Shown: positions 6,621 through 16,067, counted from the first letter of the stretch. The stretch: DNA of 64,000 nt from Bacteroidaceae bacterium (GCA_017470525.1 JAFUYM010000060.1:1-64000); one strand, 5' to 3'. Notes: generated by a model not told the origin, from the letters alone. Made by a program: numbers and translations.

Positions 6621-8681
6621 TTGAAAAAAAAGCACTTATTCATACTTCTTTTCCTCATCGCTTTCGTCTCAGAGAGTCAGGCGCAACGCATTGTGTCAGA
6701 GTTGGAAACAAACTCTGACATGTCAATGGATTCGCGTCCCGATTCTGCTGACACGCACAAAAAGAAAGTGGTGCCAAATGACATCCGTGCATGGACTGTG
6801 GATGAGAAATACGGCAACTTGACTGATACGTATGTAGATACACTGCACCACATGTTCATGAACACAGACCTGCCAGAAGGCATAGAAGGACACTACAACT
6901 CATTGGGCAATGTGGGTTCGCCACGCATGTCGCGTATCTTCATGGAGCAACCTATCATCTCTGATTTCATGTTCACCACTCCATACGACATGTTTTTTGT
7001 CGATACAGAACATTTCCGCTTCTACAACACGAAATCACCGTTCATGAACATCACCTACAACTGGAATGGTTCGAAGAATACGGGTTCTGACCATGTGAAG
7101 GCAACGTTCACAAACAATGCAGGAAAAAAGTTCAACTTCGGTGGTATTTTCGACTATATCTATGGACGTGGTTACTACGACTCACAATCAGCCTCCTACA
7201 TGAACGCCTCTGCATGGGCATCATACATCGCCGACAAGTACAACTTCCACTTCTACTACCAGCACAACTTCATGAAGACGGCAGAAAACGGCGGCATTGA
7301 AGATGAAGGCTACATCACCAATCCTGAAAACATGGCAAGGGAATTTTCCTCGAATGACATTCCCACCTATCTGTCAAGCACCTGGAACCGTCAAGAGCAT
7401 GATCTCGTCTTTTTCAATCACCATTATAACATCGGCTTCTATCGCGAGGAAGAGATTGACTCTGTGACCACAAAAGAAGTGTTTGTGCCCGTAAGCAAAA
7501 TCTTCCACACGTTGAAACTGCAAAAGATGATGCGCAACAACCGCGCATACAAAGAGACCGAGAACTATCATTCCTACACCTATCTGCCAGGTGACTCGAC
7601 CGAAGACCGCACGAAACATTTCTACATCAGGAACCTGCTGGGGCTCTCGCTGTGCGAGGGTTTTAACAAATGGGCAGTATTCGGGCTGAATGCATACGTG
7701 GGCTTTGACTACAATCGGTTCATGCTCCCCGACTCCACCCAATATGGAGGCTACTACACCAACACCACAGGCAGGATAAGCAAACAATACTACAACGAAC
7801 ACAACGTGGTGGTTGGTGGACAAATCATCCGCAGCCAAGGAACAACGGTACACTATAATCTCGACGGTGAATTTGTGGTGGCAGGTACCGACATCGGACA
7901 GTTCGACATCAACGGACATGCCGAAGTCAACATACCGCTTCTGGGCGACACGGCACAAGTGGCACTCAACGCCTACATCAAAAATGTTGGACCCAGTTTC
8001 TACTTCGACCATTATCATGGTAAACACGCTTGGTGGGACAATAGTTTCGACAAAGAACTCAGGCAGCGTATTGAGGGCGTCATCGACATTCCTCACACCC
8101 ATACTAAAATCACGGTAGGTGTGGAGAACATTAAGAATTTCAGTTATTTCCAAAATACGGGTATCACGCTGAATGCTGACACAGAGAATCCTGTTGTCAG
8201 CAACAATGTCTCGCCCATCCAATGCGGTGACAATATTCAAGTGATTAGTGCCAACTTACGCCAATATCTCAAACTCGGCATCTTGCATTGGGAAAATGAC
8301 ATCACCTACCAGACATGTAGCCATTCCGACGTGTTGCCACTTTCCACCGTATCACTCTACACTAATCTTTACCTGCGATTCAAGATTGCAAAAGTCCTCA
8401 AGACTGAGTTTGGTGCCGACATGAAGTACTTCACAGAATATGAGGCTCCAGACTATTCACCAGTGATTGGTATGTTCATGAATCAGAACTCTCTGAAAAC
8501 GGTGAAGATAGGCAACTACCCGATTATTTCCGTCTATGCCAACTTCGACCTGAAGCGCACCCGGTTCTACGTGATGTATCACCACGCCAACCAATCAGAT
8601 GGCCGTTACTTCTGGGCACCAGGCTATCCTATCAATCCCAAGAGCATCCGCTTCGGATTGAGTTGGAACTTCTATGATTGA
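6621..8681 (+). CDS. Outer-membrane beta-barrel, putative porin (Porin_10-like)
   Basis: The protein has 686 residues. I use a TTG start at 6621 because it gives a clean signal peptide (MKKKHLFILLFLIAFVSESQAQ) and no in-frame ATG lies nearby. The mature part is rich in aromatic residues and alternating beta-strand patterns, and matches the Bacteroidota putative porin family by phrases such as DMFFVDTEHFRFYNTKSPF and the terminal SIRFGLSWNFYD ending in an aromatic residue, as outer-membrane barrels do. It would sit in the outer membrane and pass small solutes; its substrate is unknown. It converges with ispE, only two bases separating the stops. Confidence 0.8.
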   Translation: MKKKHLFILLFLIAFVSESQAQRIVSELETNSDMSMDSRPDSADTHKKKVVPNDIRAWTVDEKYGNLTDTYVDTLHHMFMNTDLPEGIEGHYNSLGNVGSPRMSRIFMEQPIISDFMFTTPYDMFFVDTEHFRFYNTKSPFMNITYNWNGSKNTGSDHVKATFTNNAGKKFNFGGIFDYIYGRGYYDSQSASYMNASAWASYIADKYNFHFYYQHNFMKTAENGGIEDEGYITNPENMAREFSSNDIPTYLSSTWNRQEHDLVFFNHHYNIGFYREEEIDSVTTKEVFVPVSKIFHTLKLQKMMRNNRAYKETENYHSYTYLPGDSTEDRTKHFYIRNLLGLSLCEGFNKWAVFGLNAYVGFDYNRFMLPDSTQYGGYYTNTTGRISKQYYNEHNVVVGGQIIRSQGTTVHYNLDGEFVVAGTDIGQFDINGHAEVNIPLLGDTAQVALNAYIKNVGPSFYFDHYHGKHAWWDNSFDKELRQRIEGVIDIPHTHTKITVGVENIKNFSYFQNTGITLNADTENPVVSNNVSPIQCGDNIQVISANLRQYLKLGILHWENDITYQTCSHSDVLPLSTVSLYTNLYLRFKIAKVLKTEFGADMKYFTEYEAPDYSPVIGMFMNQNSLKTVKIGNYPIISVYANFDLKRTRFYVMYHHANQSDGRYFWAPGYPINPKSIRFGLSWNFYD

Positions 8682-8683
8682 TT

Positions 8684-9511
8684 TTACAGTTCCCTCTGGC
8701 GGCAGAACATCCCGCTGAACACCTCATCCACATTTTCCACCGGGTCATCAAAGATACCAAACACACTTGAACCACTGCCCGACATGCTGGCATAGATGGC
8801 TCCAAGGTCATACATTTTATCTTTGATGGCAGCGATTTCTGGATATTTTGAAAACACACTTGCCTCAAAGTCATTCACTACTGTATCTTTCCAAGTCTCA
8901 ATTGGTTGAGATAACAATTCGGGCAATTGCTTTTCAGGATGCTGCACTTTCACTTTCGCGTATGCATCCTTTGTTGATACAAAGATGTCGGGTTTCACCA
9001 GTACCAACTGTTTGTACTGCAAATTCAGTTCAATGGGATGGAACACATTGCCAATACCTGTAGCAAATACAGGTTTGTTCTGAATGAAAAACGGACAATC
9101 GGCACCCAATTGAGAACAATAGTCTTCCATCTGTTCGTTTGACAGCCCAAGTTTGAAACGGTCATTCAAAGTCTTTATGGTGAAAGCCGCGTCCGACGAG
9201 CCCCCACCCAATCCTGCCCCCGTGGGGATATGCTTATACAGCCCGATGCTCACAGGTGGCAAGTCAAAATCCTTCTTCAGCAGTTTCAATGCCCTCACCA
9301 CCAAGTTATCCTCTGGCGAACCATCCAGCACCGTGCCAGTCACCTTGAGCCGATAACCGCAGTCAGGCACATCCGTCTCAATCTCTTGAATCTCCAGAAT
9401 GTCCTGCAAACCAATAGAATAAAACACTGTCTCCAGATTATGGTAACCATCTGGACGTTTCTCCACGACATTCAAACCAATATTGATTTTGGCATTAGGA
9501 TAGACTATCAT
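8684..9511 (-). CDS. ispE: 4-diphosphocytidyl-2-C-methyl-D-erythritol kinase
   Basis: IspE phosphorylates CDP-ME in the MEP pathway of isoprenoid synthesis. The 275-residue product is a GHMP kinase: N-terminal [15 protein letters not shown], the ATP-binding glycine-rich motif [13 protein letters not shown] at about 96-108, and the C-terminal [13 protein letters not shown] start at 9511; an upstream in-frame TTG (9541) falls inside the -7 box and cannot be translated. The gene has its own promoter and stands alone between the kduI terminator and the convergent porin gene. Length fits the family. Confidence 0.93.
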   Translation of the reverse strand: MIVYPNAKINIGLNVVEKRPDGYHNLETVFYSIGLQDILEIQEIETDVPDCGYRLKVTGTVLDGSPEDNLVVRALKLLKKDFDLPPVSIGLYKHIPTGAGLGGGSSDAAFTIKTLNDRFKLGLSNEQMEDYCSQLGADCPFFIQNKPVFATGIGNVFHPIELNLQYKQLVLVKPDIFVSTKDAYAKVKVQHPEKQLPELLSQPIETWKDTVVNDFEASVFSKYPEIAAIKDKMYDLGAIYASMSGSGSSVFGIFDDPVENVDEVFSGMFCRQREL

Positions 9512-9538
9512 ACACTTCAGTTTTTTAAGTTCTGGTTG

Positions 9539-9570
9539 CAAAGATACAATTTTTTTGTGTCATTCACAAA
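9539..9570 (-). promoter_or_regulatory. Promoter of ispE
   Basis: On the minus strand TTTG (9567-9570) and TATCTTTG (9539-9546) are 20 bases apart; this settles the ispE start at 9511. Confidence 0.8.
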
Positions 9571-9577
9571 AAGTGAC

Positions 9578-9617
9578 AAAAAAAGTGAGCACATTTCTTT
9601 ATGTACTCACTTTTTCT
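9578..9617 (-). terminator. Terminator of kduI
   Basis: AAAAAGTGAG and CTCACTTTTT arms (9601-9615 with 9580-9594) with an ACAT/ATGT extension form a hairpin with T-rich ends on both strands. It lies between kduI and ispE, both minus. Confidence 0.7.
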
Positions 9618-9636
9618 GTTTGATAAATAACCACCC

Positions 9637-10623
9637 TTACTGAATGTCGCTCACCTTGATGACATCCTTGTCGTTGTAGTCGAGATTTTCGCCTGCCATG
9701 CCCCAGATGAAGGTGTAGTAGTAGGTGGCAGAGGCAGCGTGGATGGACCATTCGGGCGACATGATGGCTTGTTCGTTGTGGAGCCATACGACGCGGCTTT
9801 CCTGTGGTTCGCCCATGATGTGGCTGATGGTCTGTCCGTCGGGCAGGTTGAAGTAGTAGTAAGCCTCGATGCGGCGACCGTGGGTGTGAGGTGGCATGGT
9901 GTTCCACACACTACCCTCTTGCAACTGCGTCAAACCCATCTGCAACTGGCAAGGACCTTCTTCGAGAGCGGTGTTGACAATGAGTTGGTAGATGGTGCGT
10001 TGGTTAGATTCTGCCAATGTGCCAAGGGGCTTTTCCTTCGTGCCGATAATGGTGGCTTTGCGGCTTTGTACTTTGCCGTTCTTGCGACCGTCAAGGGTAA
10101 TCCACTGAGTCTTGTAGTGCTGATGGGCAGTGGCTGAGTTGAGATAGAACTTGGCAGGATTGGAGGGGTCAACAGAACGGAATGTCACGTTCTGGTTAGA
10201 CTCGATACCCTTTCCATTCTTGTCCTTTCCGAGGTTGCCACGACCCACATAGAGTGCCTCTTTGGAACCAAGCCTATACTCAGTGCCGTCCACTGTCACG
10301 ATGCCCTCACCTTGACCGCAGTTGATGATGCCCAACTCACGGTTGAAGAGGAAATAAGGGGCACGGAGTTCGGGGAAAGCCTCCAGTTTGAGTTCCTTGC
10401 TGACGGGCATGGCACCGCCGAAAATGAAGCGGTCATACATGGAATACGTCAGGTTGATTTCGTCGGGTGCCATCACCTTCTCCATCACGAAACGTTCACG
10501 AAGGGTCTTGGTGTCGTAGTGCTTCACATCTTCAGGATGGCAAGCGGTCTGAAAACTCACGTTCACCTGTGCAGAAGCCGTCAATGATGCAGCCAATGCT
10601 GCAAGAAAGAAAATCTTTTTCAT
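9637..10623 (-). CDS. kduI: 5-keto-4-deoxyuronate isomerase with a signal peptide
   Basis: KduI converts 5-keto-4-deoxyuronate to 2,5-diketo-3-deoxygluconate in pectin and uronate breakdown. The 328-residue protein carries the cupin metal site: H246 and H248 (PPHTHGRR), E253, and H295 (SPEWSIHAA), matching the four ligands of E. coli KduI. Unlike the 278-residue cytoplasmic enzyme, it begins with a clear signal peptide ([19 protein letters not shown]) and has insertions at about 131-144 and 176-186. The mature enzyme should therefore be periplasmic, which is unusual. It is followed upstream on the same strand by an EIIC-type transporter (115-base gap). No kduD or lyase is adjacent. Confidence 0.88.
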   Translation of the reverse strand: MKKIFFLAALAASLTASAQVNVSFQTACHPEDVKHYDTKTLRERFVMEKVMAPDEINLTYSMYDRFIFGGAMPVSKELKLEAFPELRAPYFLFNRELGIINCGQGEGIVTVDGTEYRLGSKEALYVGRGNLGKDKNGKGIESNQNVTFRSVDPSNPAKFYLNSATAHQHYKTQWITLDGRKNGKVQSRKATIIGTKEKPLGTLAESNQRTIYQLIVNTALEEGPCQLQMGLTQLQEGSVWNTMPPHTHGRRIEAYYYFNLPDGQTISHIMGEPQESRVVWLHNEQAIMSPEWSIHAASATYYYTFIWGMAGENLDYNDKDVIKVSDIQ

Positions 10624-10659
10624 GTTAGTTATAAGTTAGTTAAGCAATAATCAGAACTA

Positions 10660-10740
10660 AATTCATGATTCATTCATGGCAATTCGTGTTCTTTTAAAAC
10701 ATAAATTATCAGAAATTAACCACGAATTTTTCATAAATTA
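10660..10740. repeat. AATTCGTG/ACGAATT repeat region
   Basis: On the minus strand this kduI-gatC gap reads ACGAATTGC, CATGAATGA, ATCATGAAT in successive 9-mers, and separately ACGAATTTT. It resembles the ACGAATT 9-mers in the 56-bp inverted repeat at 25129-25268, so it may be a degraded member of the same family. Confidence 0.4.
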
Positions 10741-12117
10741 TTTTTTGTTAATGAGTTTTCTGTTCCAAATCACCATCACAACAATAATTACTGTGAGAAT
10801 ACCGGCACCGACCCATGTGAAGAGGTACTTCATGCAAGCGTAGATGGCGAAGGCGATGGGCGAGGAGGCGAAGTCGAGGGCACCGGCACTGAAGCCTTCG
10901 GGCACCTTCACCGCTGCATCGTCGGGATGTGCGGCACTAACCATGGCAGCAGCAGAGGTGAAGTTCTCACTCATGAGGGTGACGAAGTAAAGACCTGCAG
11001 CCATCACAACGAGACCCACGATGAAGGATTTGACCACATTGCCTTTCGTGTAAGGCAGCACCATCACAAACACATAGAACATACCTGCCAACGATGCCAA
11101 CGGGAGGAACTGGTTGCCAGGGAGAACCACTGCAAGTATCAGTGTAACAGGTATCAGCAGCAGGCTGACAATCAATGTTGTAGGATGACCAATCACAAGG
11201 GCTGGAGACATGCCAATATAGAACTCCTTGTTCGCACCGAACTTCTTGGCAATCAGTTCACGAGTAGCCTCGCTGATGGGCTTGAGACCTTCGATGAAGA
11301 GGCTTGTGATGCGAGGAATCAGTTCCATCACCGCACCCATCTTGATGCCCAATCCAAGGATGCCGGGAATGCCTTCAACAATGGCTCCCCAACTCTCGCA
11401 AGCGAAACAACCGATGACGATGCCGATGATGACACCCAAGAACAACGGTTCGCCAAAGAGACCAAACTTCTTCTTCATGCCTTCCGCATCAATGTTCAGT
11501 TTGTCAAAACCCGGAATGAGGTCGAGCGCCTTGCCAATCACGATGGCAAACGGGGTGAAACCTTGGCAGAACGGCTGCGGAATGGAAATGCCCTCCATGC
11601 CCGAATAGAACGACTGAAACTTCTTGGCAGTCATGTCTGCCAGCACCAGCGTGACGATGTAGCAAATGATGGCAGCGAAGAAGCCCCAACCGATGCTGTC
11701 GGTGAGGAAATAGATCACCGCTCCAATGAAAGCGAAATGCCAATAGTTCCACAGGTCGATGTTCACGGTGCGTGTACACCCAATGAGCAACAGCACGAGA
11801 TTAATCGCCAAGCAGACGGGGATGATGAACGCACCCACCGTCGTGTTGTAAGCCACCGATGCAGCGGCAGGCCATCCCATGTCGAACACATTGAGTTCCA
11901 AGCCGTAAATCTCAACGACCTTGCTCAATGCAGGACCGAGGCTGGAGGTCAACAGACCCGTAATCACACCAAGTCCCACAAAACCGACTCCCACATAGAG
12001 TCCACTCTTTAATGCCTTGGAAAACTTTATGCCGATGCACACACCCAGAATGGTGAAAATAATCGGCATCATCACTGCCGCTCCAAGACCAATAATGTAA
12101 GCAAATACTTGTTCCAT
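10738..12117 (-). CDS. Orphan GatC-type PTS EIIC transporter
   Basis: This 459-residue, highly hydrophobic protein has about eleven or twelve membrane segments and resembles the galactitol EIIC family (GatC/SgcC), for example YVGVGFVGLGVITGLL and FYIGMSPALVIGHPTTLIVS. In classical PTS systems EIIC moves the sugar while EIIA and EIIB phosphorylate it; no EIIA, EIIB, EI or HPr gene is near. Bacteroidota usually lack a full PTS, so this is likely a PTS-independent permease or facilitator. Its neighbour kduI suggests uronate-derived sugars as substrate (inference). A -7 box at 12144-12151 lies 27 bases before the ATG. Confidence 0.75.
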   Translation of the reverse strand: MEQVFAYIIGLGAAVMMPIIFTILGVCIGIKFSKALKSGLYVGVGFVGLGVITGLLTSSLGPALSKVVEIYGLELNVFDMGWPAAASVAYNTTVGAFIIPVCLAINLVLLLIGCTRTVNIDLWNYWHFAFIGAVIYFLTDSIGWGFFAAIICYIVTLVLADMTAKKFQSFYSGMEGISIPQPFCQGFTPFAIVIGKALDLIPGFDKLNIDAEGMKKKFGLFGEPLFLGVIIGIVIGCFACESWGAIVEGIPGILGLGIKMGAVMELIPRITSLFIEGLKPISEATRELIAKKFGANKEFYIGMSPALVIGHPTTLIVSLLLIPVTLILAVVLPGNQFLPLASLAGMFYVFVMVLPYTKGNVVKSFIVGLVVMAAGLYFVTLMSENFTSAAAMVSAAHPDDAAVKVPEGFSAGALDFASSPIAFAIYACMKYLFTWVGAGILTVIIVVMVIWNRKLINKK

Positions 12118-12143
12118 AGATGTTAGTTAGTTTGATTTTATGG

Positions 12144-12151
12144 CAAAGTTA
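12144..12151 (-). promoter_or_regulatory. -7 box of the EIIC gene
   Basis: TAACTTTG on the minus strand; no exact TTTG partner at the usual distance. Confidence 0.55.
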
Positions 12152-12615
12152 CACAAACTTTCCCGAACAGAAAAGAAACTCTCCCATTTTTTTCTCTTTC
12201 GGGAAGTTTTACAACTTTTTCCCGAAGAAAAACTCTGAATCACCCCTTTCTTCATTTAAGTTTCGCACACTCCGCTATCCATCAACGGTCAGAGGGCTTT
12301 TGGGGTATGCCTGCGATGCCTTATAGCCCGACAAAATTTTTGCCACATCGGGCAGGAGACGGCACAGCCGTGCGTTTTTGTCTCCTGTTTTTTTCGTCTT
12401 TTTCTCTCTCCCTCACGCACGTATATATATATATATATTACCTTCCTTCTTTCCCCCTAATATAACTATCCCCACCACAAAAGAGACAAAAAAGACAAGA
12501 GACAAAAAACCTGTGAAGCATCATGTACAAAGAGTAAAAGGCTTCTGAAAAAGCCAACAAAATTGGCGGAATCACAAAATGCGAACAAATCTTTTCGAGA
12601 ATCAAAAAGTTTTAG
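12152..12615. other. Hairpin-rich intergenic DNA, no gene seen
   Basis: No credible coding sequence. The region contains GCCCGA/TCGGGC (12326-12331 with 12348-12353), CAGGAGAC/GTCTCCTG (12353-12360 with 12380-12387) enclosing a GCAC/GTGC helix, a TA dinucleotide run near 12422-12438, and the inverted repeat at 12374-12510. Confidence 0.55.
12374..12510. repeat. Imperfect inverted repeat around a TA tract
   Basis: The left arm (about 12374-12408, GTTTTTGTCTCCTG and on) is nearly complementary to the right arm (12479-12510, GAGACAAAAAAGAC and on). Between them lie a TA dinucleotide run and a pyrimidine-rich stretch. The style is similar to the array at 484-613: A/T-rich short repeats in two opposed arms. 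Confidence 0.55.
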
Positions 12616-12623
12616 TACATTTG
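12616..12623 (+). promoter_or_regulatory. -7 box for a long leader and the barrel gene
   Basis: TACATTTG matches TAnnTTTG. Transcription from it would give a leader of about 335 bases before the ATG at 12966, containing the structured element at 12746-12860. Confidence 0.55.
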
Positions 12624-12745
12624 CAACATCAACCATCAAACATGGATTTTGAATCTATCCATTTACAAATAAAACAAAGCCTATGAGATAAAGACAGATA
12701 TTGCATAAAGACATAAAATAAAGAGCGTTAGCTTTTGTTACTCGA

Positions 12746-12860
12746 ACTTAGGAATCTGGACAATTCCACCGAACAAGAAGAACAATCGTTATAACGCCCA
12801 TGCTGTTTCAGCGTGGGCTTGACTAAGATTTCTTGTTCGGGCAGTCCAGAGCCTCTAAGT
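12746..12860 (+). ncRNA. Structured leader or small RNA, four stacked helices
   Basis: Four nested helices fit exactly: ACTTAG (12746-12751) with CTAAGT (12855-12860); TCTGGAC (12755-12761) with GTCCAGA (12844-12850); GAACAAGAA (12771-12779) with TTCTTGTTC (12830-12838); GCCCATGCTG (12796-12805) with CAGCGTGGGC (12809-12818, one G-U-type mismatch) closed by TTT. Asymmetric internal loops separate them. It lies inside the long leader of the outer-membrane barrel gene. It could be a cis-regulatory RNA, a stand-alone sRNA, or a dispersed palindromic element. It matches no riboswitch class that I know, and no attC core sites are seen. Confidence 0.55.
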
Positions 12861-12965
12861 AGAATCGCAAAAAGTCGGCTCCACGCCTTTTTTGTGTCTG
12901 GATTTGAAAGAGAATCTTTTTTCATCATCAAGAGCGTGATGAAACAACATCCAATAAAAAGTGAT

Positions 12966-15860
12966 ATGATACACCATAAATCTGATAGATTATTTTTGCT
13001 TTTTGTGATATTTTGTGGTACAAACCTTCTTTCTGCCCAACAAAGGGAAGTGAAGACTATCTCACTTTGGGGACATGTGCTCGACTCTTTCACCAAGGCA
13101 GGAGTGAGTGCAAAGGTAACTCTTATGACTGGGGATAGTATTGTGCTTGACAGTACTATATGTGAAAACAAAGGCAATGATGCCACATATCGTTTTCATA
13201 TTCCAAGAAAGCCTGAGAAATACATTATTAAGGCAGAACATAAGGACTTTGAAACAAAATATATTGACTTCAACATTAACCATGTTGCACGCAACGAATA
13301 TTTTGACGCTCCTTGGCACTATATGAAGCGGAAGAGTATGATGAATGTAGATAAAGAACTTGCGTTGGGAGAAGTGGTTGTAAAGGCGACTAAAGTAAGG
13401 ATGGCATATAAGGGCGACACCATAGTCTTTCATGCGGATGCTTTCAATGTCCCTAATGGCAGTATGCTCAGTTCGTTAATCAAGCAGTTGCCAAACACGG
13501 AGATCAATAAAGAAGGCGAGATCTTTGTGAATGGAAGAAAAATTGATGAACTGATGCTGAACGGAGATTCTTTCTATAAGGGTAACAACAAGGTTATGCT
13601 TGACAACCTGCCATATTATGTGGTGAAGGACATCCGAGTGTTTGAGAGATCAACAGAGAAGAGTGCATGGATTGGGAAGGATATCGAGAAGAAGGATTAT
13701 GTTATGAATGTGCAGATGAAGAAGGAGTATATGGGGCGTTTCTTTGGTAATGCAGAGGCGGCAGGAGGAACAAAAGACAGGTATCTTGGACGGTTATTCG
13801 GTATGAACATCACCAACCATTCTCGTTTCACAGCCTTTGGCAATGTTAACAATATTAATGATTTCCGTCGTCCAGGCGAGGATGGCACATGGAGTGACAA
13901 TTGGAATTCCAGTGGAATCATCAAAAGGAAAGAGGCAAATGTGTCGTATTTGTTGAATGATAAGGACAAGCGGTTTTCTGAGAATTTGGAGTCTTCGTTG
14001 CTGATGCAAGATAATGATGAATGTTCATTTGGATTCACTCGTGATTATCTTGACAATGCCTGCAACTATAGCATGTTCCGCAGTAACGCATTGACCAAGA
14101 ATGTCAATCTGAATGTGGCAAATACATTCAAGATGCAGCATCCTTTCAAACCATACAGGTTTACTTCTAATCTGAAACTCAGCTACAGCACTCAGAAGTA
14201 TGACCACAAATCTAAGGGTGCAATGATGGATGACGATCCAAGCGTGATGGGTTCTTTGAGCGACATGCTTGATTCTATCCATGCAATGCCGACAACAGCC
14301 ATTACAGACAAGCATATTACATATCGTAGCGCAACAAACTCTAGAATAAAATACAAGGATTTGACTTTGTCGGGCAATATGGATTATTCTCGGAAACTGA
14401 AGAATGGAGACAATATCTCTTTTGAGATGAATGGCCATTACACCAGAAAGAATCCGAATGAAGAATTTAACCGTTTCAACAAAACGACGTTTAGTGGCAA
14501 GGCTGATGACAACTGCAACAGATATCTGAATATGGAGCATAGAGATTATGCCTATCATGCAAATCTGACATACAGCATAGTTCTGAAAGGATGGACTTGC
14601 AAACCCTCATTCTCATACCGTCAGAGTTATAGTAATTGTCTGAACTATAACTACCGTCTTGATTGGTTGCTGAATGGATGGGATGATATGGACGTTTATG
14701 ACATAGAGGCGTTACCTCTTACGGAAGACTCACTGATGCTTTCTCGTGACCATGCCAATTCCCACGACTACAGCCTTATGAACAGAGCATATAATGGTAA
14801 GATTTCATTCTACAAATACGTGGAGAATGGCAATGTGTCAAACGAAAATGATTTGCAGCTTAGCGTTCACAACAAGCATGACAAGATGACTTATCGAGGA
14901 TATCAGTTAGACACCATTGCCAAGCGTTCAAACTGGTTGTTCGATGCCAACTACAGGTATGAGCGAAAATGGGATGACTCAAACAAGACGTTTTCACTAA
15001 GTATGAGGTATGACATGAGGGAGCCTGATTTCACAAAACTTGTGGGAGAGACTGATGCGTCTAATCCAACTTACATTGAATACAAAAATGCAGGATTGAA
15101 GAAGACGGAATCCTGCAATCTCGACTTGAGGTTCGTCACACGCAAGAAATCCATCAACCAGAACATGTATGTGAGTGGACATGTTGACATGAAGAGGAAC
15201 GACATAAGCACAAGGACTGTATATGATACGGGAAAAAGTGTTTACCATTATACTCCTATGAATGTCAATGGCAACTGGCAAGCAGATGTCTCGTACGGAC
15301 TTAACAGGGATTTGGATAAAGCCAAACATTTCTATGCAAGTTCAAGGACAACACTTTCCTATATCCATAATGTAGGATATGCAATGGCATACGATTGGGA
15401 TACAGACATGCTTTGCAAAATCAATACAGGCAAGTTAGACCAAAGACTTTCCTTAACCTACACGCTGGGACAGTTTTCTTCAACTCTTAATGGTGGGGTT
15501 GACTGGAGATATTCAGTCGGCAATCTGAGCAGTTTCAATACTCTCAACAGAATAAAAATCAATTATGGTGGACAAGTCGTCTATACAACGCCATTTGGCA
15601 TGAGTGTATCTGCTGATGCCACTGTGATAAGTCGACGTGGTTATGAAGACCCTGCCATGAACAATAATGAGTTCATCTGCAATGTTTCTCTGTCTTATTC
15701 ATTTACTCGCAAAAAGAATATTACAGTTATGTTTGATGCCTATGATATATTCCACGGTATAGATACAAGGTACGAATTGTTCAACGGAACTTCAAAGATG
15801 GAAGTTTGGCTGAATAATGTCCCAAGTTATTATATGGGACACCTTGTGGTAAAATTTTAA
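12966..15860 (+). CDS. TonB-receptor-like outer-membrane beta-barrel protein
   Basis: The product has 964 residues from the ATG at 12966 (an ATG at 12939 is also possible; the frame is open further upstream but overlaps the RNA structure). The signal peptide ends FCGTNLLSAQ. Next come a carboxypeptidase-regulatory-like beta-sandwich (about 30-115), a plug-like region (LGEVVVKATKVRMAYKGDTI, then LIKQLPNTEINKEGEIFVNG), and a long barrel of the OMP_b-brl_3 type. No SusD partner or clear TonB box is seen. Codon use and base composition are more AT-rich than the flanking genes, suggesting separate ancestry. Substrate unknown. Confidence 0.78.
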   Translation: MIHHKSDRLFLLFVIFCGTNLLSAQQREVKTISLWGHVLDSFTKAGVSAKVTLMTGDSIVLDSTICENKGNDATYRFHIPRKPEKYIIKAEHKDFETKYIDFNINHVARNEYFDAPWHYMKRKSMMNVDKELALGEVVVKATKVRMAYKGDTIVFHADAFNVPNGSMLSSLIKQLPNTEINKEGEIFVNGRKIDELMLNGDSFYKGNNKVMLDNLPYYVVKDIRVFERSTEKSAWIGKDIEKKDYVMNVQMKKEYMGRFFGNAEAAGGTKDRYLGRLFGMNITNHSRFTAFGNVNNINDFRRPGEDGTWSDNWNSSGIIKRKEANVSYLLNDKDKRFSENLESSLLMQDNDECSFGFTRDYLDNACNYSMFRSNALTKNVNLNVANTFKMQHPFKPYRFTSNLKLSYSTQKYDHKSKGAMMDDDPSVMGSLSDMLDSIHAMPTTAITDKHITYRSATNSRIKYKDLTLSGNMDYSRKLKNGDNISFEMNGHYTRKNPNEEFNRFNKTTFSGKADDNCNRYLNMEHRDYAYHANLTYSIVLKGWTCKPSFSYRQSYSNCLNYNYRLDWLLNGWDDMDVYDIEALPLTEDSLMLSRDHANSHDYSLMNRAYNGKISFYKYVENGNVSNENDLQLSVHNKHDKMTYRGYQLDTIAKRSNWLFDANYRYERKWDDSNKTFSLSMRYDMREPDFTKLVGETDASNPTYIEYKNAGLKKTESCNLDLRFVTRKKSINQNMYVSGHVDMKRNDISTRTVYDTGKSVYHYTPMNVNGNWQADVSYGLNRDLDKAKHFYASSRTTLSYIHNVGYAMAYDWDTDMLCKINTGKLDQRLSLTYTLGQFSSTLNGGVDWRYSVGNLSSFNTLNRIKINYGGQVVYTTPFGMSVSADATVISRRGYEDPAMNNNEFICNVSLSYSFTRKKNITVMFDAYDIFHGIDTRYELFNGTSKMEVWLNNVPSYYMGHLVVKF

Positions 15861-15884
15861 TCTGAATCCGCCGAAAAGAAAAGG

Positions 15885-16009
15885 TTGAGATTGGAACTGC
15901 CACATAATCTTTCTTTGTTTCATCTCATAGCATTTTCATCCTAAGACCCTACTTTTTGTGTCGTTTTGCAAAAAAAAAATAAATATGTGAGACTTTTTTT
16001 GTATATTTG
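15885..16009. repeat. Long direct repeat, left copy
   Basis: About 125 bases match 16547-16678 with few differences. The copy starts TTGAGATTGGAAC, runs through a shared CATTTTCATCCTAA and TTTTTGTGTCGTTTTGC segment and ends near a -7-like box. Its first 18 bases correspond to the last codons of the DUF2442 gene in the right copy, so this is the remnant of a second gene copy. Confidence 0.85.
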
Positions 16010-16017
16010 TACAGAGA

Positions 16018-16049
16018 TTTGACAGAGAAAGATAAATTTGCTATCTTTG
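16018..16049 (+). promoter_or_regulatory. Promoter of the DUF4160-DUF2442 pair
   Basis: TTTG (16018-16021) and TATCTTTG (16042-16049) are 20 bases apart; two further TAnnTTTG matches lie at 16002-16009 and 16033-16040. Confidence 0.75.
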
Positions 16050-16067
16050 CAAAAAAAATAAAGCAAT

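Noticed and set aside
12746-12860. attC-like integron site or rolling-circle transposon end
   Set aside because: No RYYYAAC/GTTRRRY core pair, no neighbouring integrase or TnpA gene; kept as structured RNA candidate.
12813-12965. Upstream extension of the barrel protein from 12813
   Set aside because: The frame would begin inside the structured RNA with a GTG and would put the signal peptide more than 50 residues in; an ATG at 12966 or 12939 fits.
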